A stretch of DNA of 64,000 bases, taken from positions 62,001 to 126,000 of the forward strand of contig NZ_JAUQOM010000006.1 in assembly GCF_030580935.1 (NCBI RefSeq), written 5' to 3'. A program made the position numbers and the translations under genes. Source of the stretch: Sphingobium cyanobacteriorum. GTDB taxonomy: Bacteria > Pseudomonadota > Alphaproteobacteria > Sphingomonadales > Sphingomonadaceae. The notes under the pieces are model-generated. The model was given only the letters and a program-made list of their open reading frames with translations. It made no database searches and was not told the origin of the DNA. Positions 35,453 through 43,773 of the stretch are shown here, piece after piece (the first letter of the stretch is position 1; each line of letters begins with the position of its first letter).

Positions 35453-35490
35453 GCAAAAGGCCCGTTCCCTTGTGGGGACGGGCCTTTTGC
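35453..35490. terminator. Bidirectional terminator between phoX and rpmG
   Basis: A 17-bp stem with one G-T wobble joins 35453-35469 and 35474-35490 around the loop TTGT, with AAAA on one flank and TTTT on the other. It can stop transcription from both convergent genes, phoX and rpmG. Confidence 0.88.
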
Positions 35491-35533
35491 TTGATGGAAA
35501 ACCGATCAGGCGCGGGCCTGAACCCGCCGCAGC

Positions 35534-35701
35534 TTACTTGATCTTGGCTTCCTTGAACTCGACATGCTTGCGCACGACCGGGTCATATTTGCGGAAGCTG
35601 AACTTTTCGGTCTTGGTGCGCGGATTCTTCTTCGTGACATAGAAGAAGCCAGTGTCAGCCGTGCTGACGAGACGAATCTTGACGGTTGCCGGCTTGGCCA
35701 T
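35534..35701 (-). CDS. rpmG: 50S ribosomal protein L33
   Basis: 55 aa ([20 protein letters not shown]...[11 protein letters not shown]), the full length of bL33, a component of the large ribosomal subunit near the E site. This version lacks the zinc-binding CxxC pairs: VTKKNPRT stands in the usual place, as in other C-minus L33 proteins. The ATG is at 35701. The gene stands alone, convergent with phoX. Confidence 0.96.
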   Translation of the reverse strand: MAKPATVKIRLVSTADTGFFYVTKKNPRTKTEKFSFRKYDPVVRKHVEFKEAKIK

Positions 35702-35901
35702 GGCCCTATTCCCTGGTCGTAAAGTGCATAAAAAGAAAAGCGGCTCGCCATGCTGAGTGGCGGACCGCCCCGTTTCAGTGGCGGCCCATGCGGCAGATTC
35801 GTGCCTATGTCAAGGCGCGGCGCGTGATCGATCCAGCCTTTACGCGCCTTTAACCAGCATGAGCCTATGATGGAAATAGGTGAAAAGAGGGAGTCTTTCC
35901 C

Positions 35902-36225
35902 ATGCGACATGATCCGATGCTGGCCATTCTGGCCGACCTGATGCGCCGCGTCGACGGACTGGCAAGCCAGCGGGGGCATGTGTCGGTTCCCCGGCTCCAT
36001 GATGAAGTCGACCAGATTCGCCATATCGCCCGTGCCTTCCACCTCGACGCGGTCGAAGGCTTCGCCGCCACGCTCGAATCGGCGCTGTCGCTCCATGGCC
36101 TGGGGCCGGTGGTGCTCTCCTATCTCGACCTGATGCGCGACGCGATCGCTGCCGACATGCCGATCGCCGACATCGTGCCGATCCCGTCGCGCGCGACCGC
36201 TTCCGTCACCGTCCTGCGCGCCTGA
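35902..36225 (+). CDS. Conserved-type hypothetical protein
   Basis: 107 aa, cytoplasmic by composition, with mostly alpha-helical potential (MLAILADLMRRVDGLA, DEVDQIRHIARAFHLDAVEGFA). A Shine-Dalgarno AGGGAG precedes the ATG. It ends 13 bases before the GDT1-type gene and is probably co-transcribed with it. I do not recognise a family; the codon use fits neighbouring genes, supporting a real gene. Confidence 0.6.
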   Translation: MRHDPMLAILADLMRRVDGLASQRGHVSVPRLHDEVDQIRHIARAFHLDAVEGFAATLESALSLHGLGPVVLSYLDLMRDAIAADMPIADIVPIPSRATASVTVLRA

Positions 36226-36238
36226 TCTTCGCGCGCCG

Positions 36239-36805
36239 ATGGACGCCCTGCTGCTTGCCCTGCTCGGCTGCCTGCTCGGCGAAATCGGTGACAAGAGCCA
36301 GTGGCTCGTCCTGGCACTCGCCACCCGCCATGATCGCAACGGCGCGGTCATCGCCGGCATCATCATGGCTGCGGTCGCCAATGCGGCGATCTCTGCAATC
36401 GGTGGCGCGTGGATCGGGCCGATGCTGGGGGCGGACGCGCGGCTGCTGTTCCTTGCCCTCGCCATCCTGTTTCTGGGCGTCGGCTTGTTCTGGCGCGTGG
36501 CTCCACCCGACACGCTCGATGGCTGGCGCACCGGCGCCTTCCTCACTACCGCGCTCGGCCTGTTCATCCTGGGGTTCGGGGACGGCCCGCAATTCCTGAT
36601 CCTGGGCATCGCCACCCGCACCGGCGATCCCGTGCTGGCGGGGATTGGCGGCGCGATCGGCGTGATCGTGGCGCTGGTGCCGGTGGTGCTGGCGCGCGAC
36701 CGGCTGCTCGCGGTCCTGCCGCTCCGGGCGATCCGCTGGACTGGCGGCGCGTTGTTGCTCGTCAGTGGCGTGGTCATGGGCCTGTCGGCCACTGGCCTGC
36801 TCTGA
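36239..36805 (+). CDS. TMEM165/GDT1 (UPF0016) family divalent-cation transporter
   Basis: 188 aa with six predicted transmembrane segments. The first E-x-G-D-K-S/T signature is GEIGDKSQ (residues 14-21). In the second half the expected motif reads FGDGPQF, with Gly for the basic residue and Pro for Ser/Thr. Related proteins move Mn2+ or Ca2+ out of the cytoplasm. The start is uncertain as no clear Shine-Dalgarno is seen. dps follows 110 bases later. Confidence 0.75.
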   Translation: MDALLLALLGCLLGEIGDKSQWLVLALATRHDRNGAVIAGIIMAAVANAAISAIGGAWIGPMLGADARLLFLALAILFLGVGLFWRVAPPDTLDGWRTGAFLTTALGLFILGFGDGPQFLILGIATRTGDPVLAGIGGAIGVIVALVPVVLARDRLLAVLPLRAIRWTGGALLLVSGVVMGLSATGLL

Positions 36806-36915
36806 TCGACCCGTTTCATCAGCCTGATCGGGATTTCCACCAGGAAAAAATGGCACCAACTGCCCGCGTGATCATTATATGTCCGAAATCATTTCCGCGA
36901 ACAGGAGGATAGTGC

Positions 36916-37407
36916 ATGACCGCGCCCGACCTAAAGACCCCGACCGACCTCAAGAGCAATGCGACCAAGTCCGTGGCGGAGGCGCTGAACGGTGCGCTGG
37001 CGGACAGTTATGCGCTGTATCTGAAAACCAAGAATTTCCACTGGCACGTCTCCGGCCCGCATTTCCGCGACTATCACCTGATGTTCGACGAGCAGGCGAC
37101 CGAGATCCTCGGCACCACCGACCTCATCGCTGAGCGGGTGCGCAAGACCGGCAACACCACGTTGCGGTCGATCAGCGACATTGCCCGGCATCAGACGATC
37201 AAGGACAATGACGCCGACTTCGTCACGCCCGCCGACATGCTCAAGGAACTGCGCGACGATAATCTGGCGCTGGTCGAAACCTTCCGGGCGGTGAAGGCCG
37301 CCGCCACAGAAGCAGGGGACAACGCCACCGAAGGCATTGTCGACGACTGGACCGACCAGGCCGAACAGCGCGCCTGGTTCCTGTTCGAAGCGGCGCGGGG
37401 CGCGTAA
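36916..37407 (+). CDS. dps: Dps-family DNA starvation/stationary-phase ferritin
   Basis: 163 aa four-helix bundle ferritin. The inter-subunit ferroxidase ligands are visible in NFHWHVSGPHFRDYHLMFDEQATEI (His, His, Asp, Glu). Dps dodecamers oxidise and store iron, protect DNA from hydroxyl radicals, and in some species bind DNA through a basic N-terminus, here KTPTDLKSNATK. The ATG at 36916 has AGGAGGAT upstream. A 20-bp hairpin follows the stop. Confidence 0.92.
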   Translation: MTAPDLKTPTDLKSNATKSVAEALNGALADSYALYLKTKNFHWHVSGPHFRDYHLMFDEQATEILGTTDLIAERVRKTGNTTLRSISDIARHQTIKDNDADFVTPADMLKELRDDNLALVETFRAVKAAATEAGDNATEGIVDDWTDQAEQRAWFLFEAARGA

Positions 37408-37411
37408 GCCT

Positions 37412-37458
37412 CTTTCCCCCCGTCCGGTTCGAGAGGCGCGAACCGGACGGGGGGAAAG
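37412..37458. terminator. 20-bp hairpin between dps and the GreA/B gene
   Basis: The arms 37412-37431 and 37439-37458 are perfectly complementary over 20 bases around a 7-base loop (AGAGGCG), reading CTTTCCCCCCGTCCGGTTCG on the left. It lies exactly between convergent genes (2 bases from the lower one) and probably ends both transcripts. No long T-run is present. Confidence 0.75.
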
Positions 37459-37459
37459 A

Positions 37460-37930
37460 TCATGCCTCGCTGAGCTTTTCGATCGCCACAATCTCCACCG
37501 TATCCGGCTTGCCAGCGAAATCGACCATTTCACCCGCCGCCGCATCCATCATTGCGCGGGCAAGGGGGGAAGAGAAGCTGATCCGCCCCTCATTGGGGTC
37601 AGCCTCGTCATCGCCGACGATCGCGACCGTCTTTTCCTGCTTGTTGAGCCGATAGGTGACGCGCGTGCCGAAGGCGACCGCGTCGCCTTCGGCCGCGGGT
37701 CGCAGTTCCGCCGTGGCCAGCCGCGTGCGCCAGTAGCGCAGCACCCGCTTGTGCTTCTTGGCGGCCTCCTCGTCCATGCCAGCGGCATCCGCGCCTTCCA
37801 GCGCGTCCACTGTCTCCCGCGTCAGCCGCAGCCCCCGCGCCGTCACCCAATTGGGGCCGGGCGGGATCGGCAGTTCGAACTTCGGCTCCATATGCTCATC
37901 GTCGCTCTCGCGGCGGAAGGCGACGCTCAT
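37460..37930 (-). CDS. GreA/GreB-type transcription elongation factor
   Basis: 156 aa. The C-terminal GreA/B domain is clear (TVAIVGDDEADPNEGRISFSSPLARAMM), while the N-terminal coiled coil that enters the RNA polymerase secondary channel is short and contains ALEGADAAGMDEEAAKKHKRVLRYW. The ATG at 37930 (MSVAFRRES) was chosen; the upstream in-frame stretch looks non-coding. Such shortened Gre proteins rescue stalled polymerase or act as Rnk-like antagonists. Which one applies here is not resolved. Confidence 0.78.
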   Translation of the reverse strand: MSVAFRRESDDEHMEPKFELPIPPGPNWVTARGLRLTRETVDALEGADAAGMDEEAAKKHKRVLRYWRTRLATAELRPAAEGDAVAFGTRVTYRLNKQEKTVAIVGDDEADPNEGRISFSSPLARAMMDAAAGEMVDFAGKPDTVEIVAIEKLSEA

Positions 37931-37952
37931 TGACCGACTTCGTTCATAACTG

Positions 37953-38258
37953 ATGCCTCTAGTTCGAATTTCTCCGTTGCTTTCTGGACGCAACGAACCT
38001 ACACGTTTGGATGTGGTCAGAGTTGTATCTGTCCAACGCGAGCTGTCTTTGGGCAGCTTTTTTTATGCCTTAAGGATTCGGCGCTCAGTGGAACATCTCC
38101 CTTGGGTGTTGGCGCGCTTCTTGGCTCTTGTCATTCAAACCATCGTTACGGCCATCACGGACCGACGTCGCATTTCGCGCAAACGTCGGATCATGATTAA
38201 GTGGGGCTCGTTCTGGCTTGAATGGTCGAGCGCCGAGAAGTTCTCCGACATTCACTGA
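37953..38258 (+). CDS. Doubtful ORF in the low-GC region
   Basis: A 101-codon frame in the low-GC intergenic stretch. It has no Shine-Dalgarno, its third codon positions are near 50% GC whereas neighbours are strongly GC-rich, and a good intrinsic terminator lies in its middle (38041-38064). One hydrophobic stretch is seen (LARFLALVIQTIVTAI). No family is recognised. More likely non-coding, but listed because nothing else fills the region. Confidence 0.22.
   Translation: MPLVRISPLLSGRNEPTRLDVVRVVSVQRELSLGSFFYALRIRRSVEHLPWVLARFLALVIQTIVTAITDRRRISRKRRIMIKWGSFWLEWSSAEKFSDIH
37960..38064 (+). ncRNA. Candidate intrinsically terminated small RNA
   Basis: AGCTGTC (38041-38047), loop TTTG, GGCAGCT (38052-38058) and TTTTTT form a textbook terminator on the plus strand, yet no plausible coding gene precedes it. 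Upstream CGTTGC...GCAACG (around 37976-37996) and TTGGA...TCCAA (around 38008-38035) can form two further stems. A TTGACC at 37930-37935 could serve as -35, but no good -10 is visible. The 5' end is therefore a guess. Confidence 0.38.
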
Positions 38259-38327
38259 CAGCTCTCAGATTACCCCCGATAAGGTGATTCTGAGCGCGAT
38301 GGCGCTCGTCCTGAGAACAAGCATCGT

Positions 38328-40154
38328 TCAATCCTCGTCGAACAGCCCTGCCAACTGCTCCACCATCGTCCCGCCCAGTTGCTCGGCATCCATGATCGTC
38401 ACGGCGCGACGATAATAGCGGGTCACGTCATGGCCGATGCCGATCGCGACCAGTTGCACCGGCGACCGATTCTCGATCCAGTCGATCACCTGGCGCAGAT
38501 GCCGTTCCAGATAGGTGCCGCTGTTCACCGACAGGGTGGAATCGTCCACCGGCGCGCCATCGGAAATCACCATCAATATGCGCCGCTCTTCCTGCCGCGC
38601 GATCAGCCGGCTGTGCGCCCAGAGCAGCGCCTCGCCATCGATATTTTCCTTGAGCAGCCCTTCGCGCATCATCAGGCCCAGATTCTTGCGCGCGCGCCGC
38701 CACGGATCGTCGGCCTTTTTATAGATGATATGGCGCAGGTCGTTGAGCCGCCCCGGCATCGGCGGTCGCCCGGCGGCCAGCCACTGCTCGCGCGCCTGTC
38801 CGCCCTTCCACGCCCGCGTGGTAAAGCCCAATATCTCGGTCTTGACCCCGCACCGTTCCAGCGTGCGCGCCATGATGTCGGCGCTGATCGCGGCGATGCT
38901 GATCGGCCGGCCGCGCATCGACCCGCTATTGTCTATCAGCAGCGTGACGACAGTGTCGCGAAACTCGGTGTCGCGCTCGATCTTGTAGGACAGCGATCGT
39001 GTGGGATCGATCACGATCCGCGCCAGCCGTGCCGCGTCCAGCATGCCTTCTTCCTGGTCGAAGTCCCAGGATCGTGACTGCTGCGCCATCAGGCGCCGTT
39101 GCAAGCGGTTGGCGAGCTTCGTCACCGCACCCTGCAAGCTCACAAGCTGCTGGTCCAGGAAGCCGCGCAGCCGCACCAGTTCATCTTCGTCGCACAGATC
39201 CTCAGGACTGACGATCTCGTCAAATTTCAGCGTATAGGATTTATAGTCGAAGCCGGGCGGCAGGTCGGACATCGGCCGGTTGGGGCGAACCGGCATCATG
39301 CCTTCTTCGCCCATATCGTCCGCGCCTTCCTCGCTGTCGGCGTCGAACTCGTCGCTATAGTCGGTGTCGCCCTCTTCGGTGTCGCCGCCCTGGTCCTCGG
39401 CGCGCGCCTCGGCGTTCATGTCGCTGTCGCCGGCCTCGTCCTGGCCGCTCTCGCCCTCTTCCTGGCTGTCCTCCTCGTCCTCACCCTCATCCTGCGATTC
39501 AGGCTCGTCCGTATCGGGCGGCACATCGGCGTCGATCAACTGGAGATGCTCCAGCATCGCGGTGGTCAGTCGCTGGAAAGCCCGCTGATCGTCGATCGCC
39601 ATGGTCAGCGCGTCCAGGTCCGCGCCGGCCTTGTCCTCGATCCACTGGTCAACCATCGCCACGCCGGCCGCGACATCTTTGGGGATCGCCTGTCCGGTCA
39701 GCCGCTCGCGGACCTTGAGCGCCAGCGCGGTCGAAAGCGGCACCTCGTCCGCCGATCGTGCCCGGCGGATCGCGTCGGACTTGAGCCGCAGGTCGAGCGC
39801 ATGGTTGAGGTTGGCGCGCACCCCCTCCATCTGCCGTGACCCGATCGCCTCGACCCGCGCCTGCTCGACCGCGTCGAACACCGCCCGCGCAACGGCTTCA
39901 CCGGGGGCGGAGGCGGCGTGGATCTTCGCGCTGTGGTGCCGCAATTTCAGCGCATTGGCATCCGCAAAGCCCCGTGCCAGCGCCACCTGATCGGCGGGCA
40001 GGGCACGACCGGGCGCAGGCACCTTGATCGCCTTGCCCGCAGCATGGGGCGCATCAGCGGTGAAACCGACTTCCACCTCCGCATCGCGTGTCATCGCGCG
40101 CGCTGCGCCGGACAAGACATCCTTGAAGGCGTCGAGGGGGGATTTTTCGCTCAC
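38328..40154 (-). CDS. cobT: Cobaltochelatase subunit CobT
   Basis: 608 aa. CobT partners CobS (AAA+) and CobN in the ATP-dependent insertion of cobalt into hydrogenobyrinate a,c-diamide (aerobic B12 pathway). An N-terminal helical domain is followed by a long Glu/Asp-rich linker (about residues 210-300), then a von Willebrand A domain with the MIDAS DNSGSM. The start is GTG at 40154 in a GTGA overlap with osmC; in-frame sequence upstream belongs to osmC's antiframe. CobN is not in the window. Confidence 0.93.
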   Translation of the reverse strand: MSEKSPLDAFKDVLSGAARAMTRDAEVEVGFTADAPHAAGKAIKVPAPGRALPADQVALARGFADANALKLRHHSAKIHAASAPGEAVARAVFDAVEQARVEAIGSRQMEGVRANLNHALDLRLKSDAIRRARSADEVPLSTALALKVRERLTGQAIPKDVAAGVAMVDQWIEDKAGADLDALTMAIDDQRAFQRLTTAMLEHLQLIDADVPPDTDEPESQDEGEDEEDSQEEGESGQDEAGDSDMNAEARAEDQGGDTEEGDTDYSDEFDADSEEGADDMGEEGMMPVRPNRPMSDLPPGFDYKSYTLKFDEIVSPEDLCDEDELVRLRGFLDQQLVSLQGAVTKLANRLQRRLMAQQSRSWDFDQEEGMLDAARLARIVIDPTRSLSYKIERDTEFRDTVVTLLIDNSGSMRGRPISIAAISADIMARTLERCGVKTEILGFTTRAWKGGQAREQWLAAGRPPMPGRLNDLRHIIYKKADDPWRRARKNLGLMMREGLLKENIDGEALLWAHSRLIARQEERRILMVISDGAPVDDSTLSVNSGTYLERHLRQVIDWIENRSPVQLVAIGIGHDVTRYYRRAVTIMDAEQLGGTMVEQLAGLFDED

Positions 40155-40573
40155 GGACGCTCCGGTTCGCCGATGCGCGGCACCGCGATCGTCTCGATCT
40201 GCGTCTCGACCTCGGCCATCAGCTTGTGAACCGGGCATTTGGCGGCGACGGCGATGAGCTTGTCGTGCTGCTCGTCGCTTAGTGGCCCGGTCAGCGCGAT
40301 CCGCGTGGTCAGCTTGTAGATGCCCTTGCGTTCCTGGCTTGCGTCGCGAACTACGCCGACATGGATGCCCTCCAGCGGCATCGCGTTGCGCTGCGCATAC
40401 CAGAGCATCGTCATCGCTTTGCAAGCTCCCAGCGCCGCATCATACAGGTCATGCGGGTCCGGCCCGGCATCATCGCCGTCGGGGGCGGCCATGTCCGCGA
40501 CAATCTCGTGCCCCCGGATGCTGATCCGGTGGGCGGTGCCGTCCTTGGGGTCGATCCGTTCGACGACGATCAT
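40151..40573 (-). CDS. OsmC-family peroxidase-like protein
   Basis: 140 aa. OsmC/Ohr proteins reduce organic hydroperoxides using two cysteines; here the first Cys is in [10 protein letters not shown] and the second in [10 protein letters not shown]. The spacing and the [11 protein letters not shown] start of the central helix fit OsmC rather than Ohr. Its ATG overlaps the stop of a 27-codon upstream ORF and its stop overlaps the cobT start, so it is coupled at both ends. Confidence 0.88.
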   Translation of the reverse strand: MIVVERIDPKDGTAHRISIRGHEIVADMAAPDGDDAGPDPHDLYDAALGACKAMTMLWYAQRNAMPLEGIHVGVVRDASQERKGIYKLTTRIALTGPLSDEQHDKLIAVAAKCPVHKLMAEVETQIETIAVPRIGEPERP

Positions 40574-40653
40574 CGCTGCATCACCATCTCGTTTGACAAG
40601 GGCTGGCCGGTGAGCATGCAGGGTTCGGTTTGTCCGTCCCAGTATGTATCCAT
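40570..40653 (-). CDS. 27-codon ORF translationally coupled to osmC
   Basis: ATG at 40653 with AAGGAG 7 bases upstream, encoding MDTYWDGQTEPCMLTGQP followed by LSNEMVMQR. Its TGA (40572-40570) overlaps the osmC ATG (40573-40571), the same junction style used by true genes in this window. It is too short to classify. It may be a leader that sets the rate of osmC translation or a genuine small protein. Not recognised. Confidence 0.5.
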   Translation of the reverse strand: MDTYWDGQTEPCMLTGQPLSNEMVMQR

Positions 40654-40712
40654 TACCAAACTCCTTGATCCGCCTCTATGATCGGCTCCGGGCCAGCCGA
40701 CAATGCCTGTTA

Positions 40713-41633
40713 TTACATGTAAATGAAGATGATCTGCGTTTCGACATTTATGGGTTTGAACAAAGCCGGGCCGATGGGACGGCGAAATTCAAAGGCGGCC
40801 GTGCCGTTGACCGTGTCGACGGATTTCACCTCGACTGTCGCTCCCAAAATATTGTCAAATTTTGCCGGATAGGGGATTTTCTTCGGATTGAACTTGAACT
40901 GAGGATAAAGCTCCGATGGCGGCAGGAATTTTTTGTCCCGATAATTGCCACTGAGCAAATAGGTGAATAATTGACGCTGGCCTTTGCGATAGAGTTGCAA
41001 CTCCATATGCAATTCGCCCGTTAGAGTCTCCAGCTTACGGAATATGAGGCGAACTTCGCTCGCTCCCTCATCTGGAACGATCTTGTCTAGCGTAAAGGGC
41101 ACTGGAGCTATCGCGACCGCCTTCTGCAATAGCTTGTCCTTGGTGCCAGCCAGAACCATATGGTCGATCTTCTGGTCATGGTCTGTATCGGTGAAGCAGA
41201 AACGGACAATCGGTTCCCATCGGGAAAACCAATCGCCAATCATCCATTCAGCGAACTTTGACCGGGTTCGTAGATCGCTGCCACAATAATAGACCGATGC
41301 ATCCAGTCCTGTATTCTCTTTAGCCCGGCTCGGCACCATCACTGTCGTCAACTGTGTGCCGACCTCATAATCCTCCGCGAACTTGTCGAACGTGACATGC
41401 AGGGGGGCGGTCAGCTTCACCCGTTCAAGGTCATAGACTTTGGCGGTCAGGAGCGTATCGCCAACCTTGGCCGTCACCGGCTGCCCCAGCGGCACTGAAG
41501 AAGGGTCGGCGACGACCAGTTGCGGAGGGATCGACACCGTCAGCCGCGCTGCTGTCAGTGTCAGCAAGAGCGGTAGCGCCAGCGCCATCCTTACCAGCCA
41601 GCCAAAGCCCATTACTTGATGTTGAGCAATCAT
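40713..41633 (-). CDS. Exported protein of unknown function, lower GC than neighbours
   Basis: 306 aa. The N-terminal hydrophobic segment (GFGWLVRMALALPLLLTLTAA) looks like a signal peptide or anchor. The rest is beta-rich with four cysteines, including VYYCGSDLRT and VRFCFTDTDHDQKIDH, the latter a D-x-D-x-D-like loop that could bind calcium. Codon use is visibly less GC-rich than in cobS and osmC. It sits between cobS and osmC-cobT on the same strand, like an insertion. No family recognised. Confidence 0.65.
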   Translation of the reverse strand: MIAQHQVMGFGWLVRMALALPLLLTLTAARLTVSIPPQLVVADPSSVPLGQPVTAKVGDTLLTAKVYDLERVKLTAPLHVTFDKFAEDYEVGTQLTTVMVPSRAKENTGLDASVYYCGSDLRTRSKFAEWMIGDWFSRWEPIVRFCFTDTDHDQKIDHMVLAGTKDKLLQKAVAIAPVPFTLDKIVPDEGASEVRLIFRKLETLTGELHMELQLYRKGQRQLFTYLLSGNYRDKKFLPPSELYPQFKFNPKKIPYPAKFDNILGATVEVKSVDTVNGTAAFEFRRPIGPALFKPINVETQIIFIYM

Positions 41634-41665
41634 TTGCAGCCCCCCCCAATCTTCGGTGCAAACGC

Positions 41666-42673
41666 TCAGTTCGCCCGGCTCGCCACGCTTTCCGGTAAAT
41701 CCTTGCCGAACACGCGCTGATAATATTCGGCGACCAATGCCCGCTCCGCCTCATCGCATTTGTTGAGGAAGCTCAGGCGGAAGGCGAAGCCGACATTCTT
41801 GAAGATGAGGGCATTCTGCGCCCAACTGATCACGGTGCGGGGCGACATGACGGTCGAAATATCGCCGTTGATGAAGCCCTGCCGGGTCAGTTCGGCGACC
41901 TTGATCATGTTCTCGACTTCCTTGCGGCCGCCGGCATGATCATATTCGCCCGACTTGGCCAGCACCACCTGCGCCTCGGTCGCGGCGGGCAGGTAATTGA
42001 GCGCCACCACCAGGTTCCAGCGGTCCATCTGGCCCTGGTTGATCTGCTGCGTGCCGTGATAGAGGCCGGTCGTGTCACCCAGGCCCACGGTGTTGGCGGT
42101 CGCGAACAGGCGGAAATGCGGGTTGGGGCGGATGACGCGATTCTGGTCGAGCAGCGTCATCTTGCCGTCGGTTTCCAGCACGCGCTGGATCACGAACATC
42201 ACGTCCGGGCGGCCCGCGTCATATTCGTCGAACACCAGCGCGACAGGGCGCTGCAACGCCCAGGGCAGCAGCCCTTCACGAAATTCCGTCACCTGCTGCC
42301 CGTCCTTGAGCACGATGGCGTCGCGCCCGACCAGGTCGATGCGGCTGATATGCGCGTCCAGGTTGATGCGGATGCACGGCCATTTCAGGCGCGCGGCGAC
42401 CTGTTCGATATGGCTCGACTTGCCGGTGCCATGATAGCCCTGCACCATGACGCGCCGGTTGAACGCAAAGCCCGCCAAAATCGCCAGCGTGGTGTCGGGA
42501 TCGAACACATAGGCGGGGTCCAGGTCGGGCACGCGCTCGTCGGCCTGGCTGAACGCCGGGATTTTCATGTCGACATCGATGCCGAACATCTCGCGCGCAT
42601 CCACCTCGCGATCGGGCGCGTCCAGCAGCGTTTCGGCGCGGGTGTCGGGCTGGACGTTGGAAATATCAGTCAT
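41666..42673 (-). CDS. cobS: Cobaltochelatase AAA+ subunit CobS
   Basis: 335 aa. The AAA+ ATPase that with CobT drives cobalt insertion by CobN. Walker [11 protein letters not shown] (about 79-88), Walker [14 protein letters not shown] (about 144-156) and sensor region [14 protein letters not shown] are intact, plus the CobS-specific N-terminus [15 protein letters not shown]. The ATG is at 42673. Downstream on the strand come the unknown exported protein, the small ORF, osmC and cobT. Confidence 0.94.
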   Translation of the reverse strand: MTDISNVQPDTRAETLLDAPDREVDAREMFGIDVDMKIPAFSQADERVPDLDPAYVFDPDTTLAILAGFAFNRRVMVQGYHGTGKSSHIEQVAARLKWPCIRINLDAHISRIDLVGRDAIVLKDGQQVTEFREGLLPWALQRPVALVFDEYDAGRPDVMFVIQRVLETDGKMTLLDQNRVIRPNPHFRLFATANTVGLGDTTGLYHGTQQINQGQMDRWNLVVALNYLPAATEAQVVLAKSGEYDHAGGRKEVENMIKVAELTRQGFINGDISTVMSPRTVISWAQNALIFKNVGFAFRLSFLNKCDEAERALVAEYYQRVFGKDLPESVASRAN

Positions 42674-42807
42674 CGGGTCATCATCTTCCTGCGAGTCACT
42701 CCAGCCCCTAACCGATAATTTCGGCCCCTGTCGATAGAGTGGGGCCTTGTTCCGCCCGGATCAAGCTGCCCTTTACGCCTAATTGGCCTTCGCGCCGGCC
42801 ATGCCGG

Positions 42808-43440
42808 TCAAGCGAAAGCCGCCGCCTTGCGCAGATGGCCATAGGCTTCGATCACGCCCTGCAACGCGCCTTCATGGCTGCGGTCGCCGCCATTATGGTC
42901 GGGATGATAGCGGCGCAGCAACTGGGTGTAGCGCGTGCGCAGCGCCTTGCGGTCGGCATCGACGCCCAGGCCCATCACCGACAATGCCTTGCGGTCCTCG
43001 GCCGACAGGAACTGGCCGTCCTGCCGCATCTGCGCGTCGGCCCGCGCCTTGGCCACCCGCTCGCGGAACTTGGCCCCGATCGCGTCCAGCGGGTCCTGGA
43101 AATCCGACCATTTGGGTGGCGGACTGGCGCCGTTGGTCGAAAAAGCCCGCGTCTCCCGCTCCCAGCCGGCATAGGGGCGCTGCGCGGCGGCGATCTCATC
43201 GGGGGTCATGCCGGTGAAGAAATTATAGCCCTGATTGAACTGGCGCACATGCTCCAGGCACAGCCACCGCCAGCGCGGTCCATCCTGCCGGGCGCCCGAC
43301 GGCGTCGCTCGACTGGTTTCCTCCGGCGGGGCGCGGAATTCGCCCGCTTCGGGGCAGCCCGGCACGGCGCAGGGCCGGTCGCCTTCCACGCGGCCGTGGA
43401 AGCGGTTGAAGCGGCGGGTCGAAAAGGGGTCGCTACTCAA
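42808..43440 (-). CDS. J-domain protein
   Basis: 210 aa. The C-terminal 60 residues are a J domain with the HPD tripeptide in LLRRYHPDHNGG, which stimulates DnaK ATPase. The N-terminus carries a C-x4-C pair (CAVPGC) and a further Cys in WLCLEH, possibly a metal site. The start was set at TTG 43440 because AGGA precedes it and the upstream extension would overlap the divergent bolA. This J protein beside cobS is common in alphaproteobacteria. Confidence 0.8.
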   Translation of the reverse strand: MSSDPFSTRRFNRFHGRVEGDRPCAVPGCPEAGEFRAPPEETSRATPSGARQDGPRWRWLCLEHVRQFNQGYNFFTGMTPDEIAAAQRPYAGWERETRAFSTNGASPPPKWSDFQDPLDAIGAKFRERVAKARADAQMRQDGQFLSAEDRKALSVMGLGVDADRKALRTRYTQLLRRYHPDHNGGDRSHEGALQGVIEAYGHLRKAAAFA

Positions 43441-43485
43441 GATTGTCCTGATGGCATGGCTGGCAAAGCAGCCTATATAGGGGAC

Positions 43486-43773
43486 ATGACCACCGACCTC
43501 AAAGGCCCCGTTGCCACCGAAATCGACATGCGGCTGCGCGCCGCCCTGTCGCCTGCGCATCTTGCCGTCATCGACGACAGCGAAAAGCATCGCGGTCATG
43601 CCGGCCATGACGGGTCGGGCGAAAGCCATTTCACGGTCGATATCGTGTCGGATCGCTTTGTCGGGCAAAGCCGGGTCGCGCGCCAGCGGCTGGTCAACGC
43701 TGCGCTCGCGGACCTGTTGCGGGACAAGGTCCACGCCCTTGCGATCAAGGCGCGCGCGCCCGGCGAAGCATGA
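43486..43773 (+). CDS. BolA-family protein
   Basis: 95 aa. The BolA fold is seen in LSPAHLAVIDDSEKHRGHAG...HFTVDIVSDRF and VARQRLVNAALADLL. The His residues around HRGHAGHD and the C-terminal RDKVHALAIKA match the Fe-S/glutaredoxin-binding positions. BolA proteins act with monothiol glutaredoxin in iron-sulfur trafficking, and some bind DNA. The ATG at 43486 follows GGGGAC. Its stop overlaps the pirin ATG. Confidence 0.88.
   Translation: MTTDLKGPVATEIDMRLRAALSPAHLAVIDDSEKHRGHAGHDGSGESHFTVDIVSDRFVGQSRVARQRLVNAALADLLRDKVHALAIKARAPGEA

Noticed and set aside
37966..37990. Possible tRNA T-arm (GTTCGAAT) in the low-GC region
   Set aside because: The bases either side of GTTCGAAT cannot form the 5-bp T-stem and no acceptor, D or anticodon arm can be folded nearby.
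42739..43773. Long plus-strand frame covering the J-domain gene and bolA
   Set aside because: Only its last 95 codons (bolA) are real; the earlier part is antisense to the J-domain gene, and a TATA-rich start region separates them.
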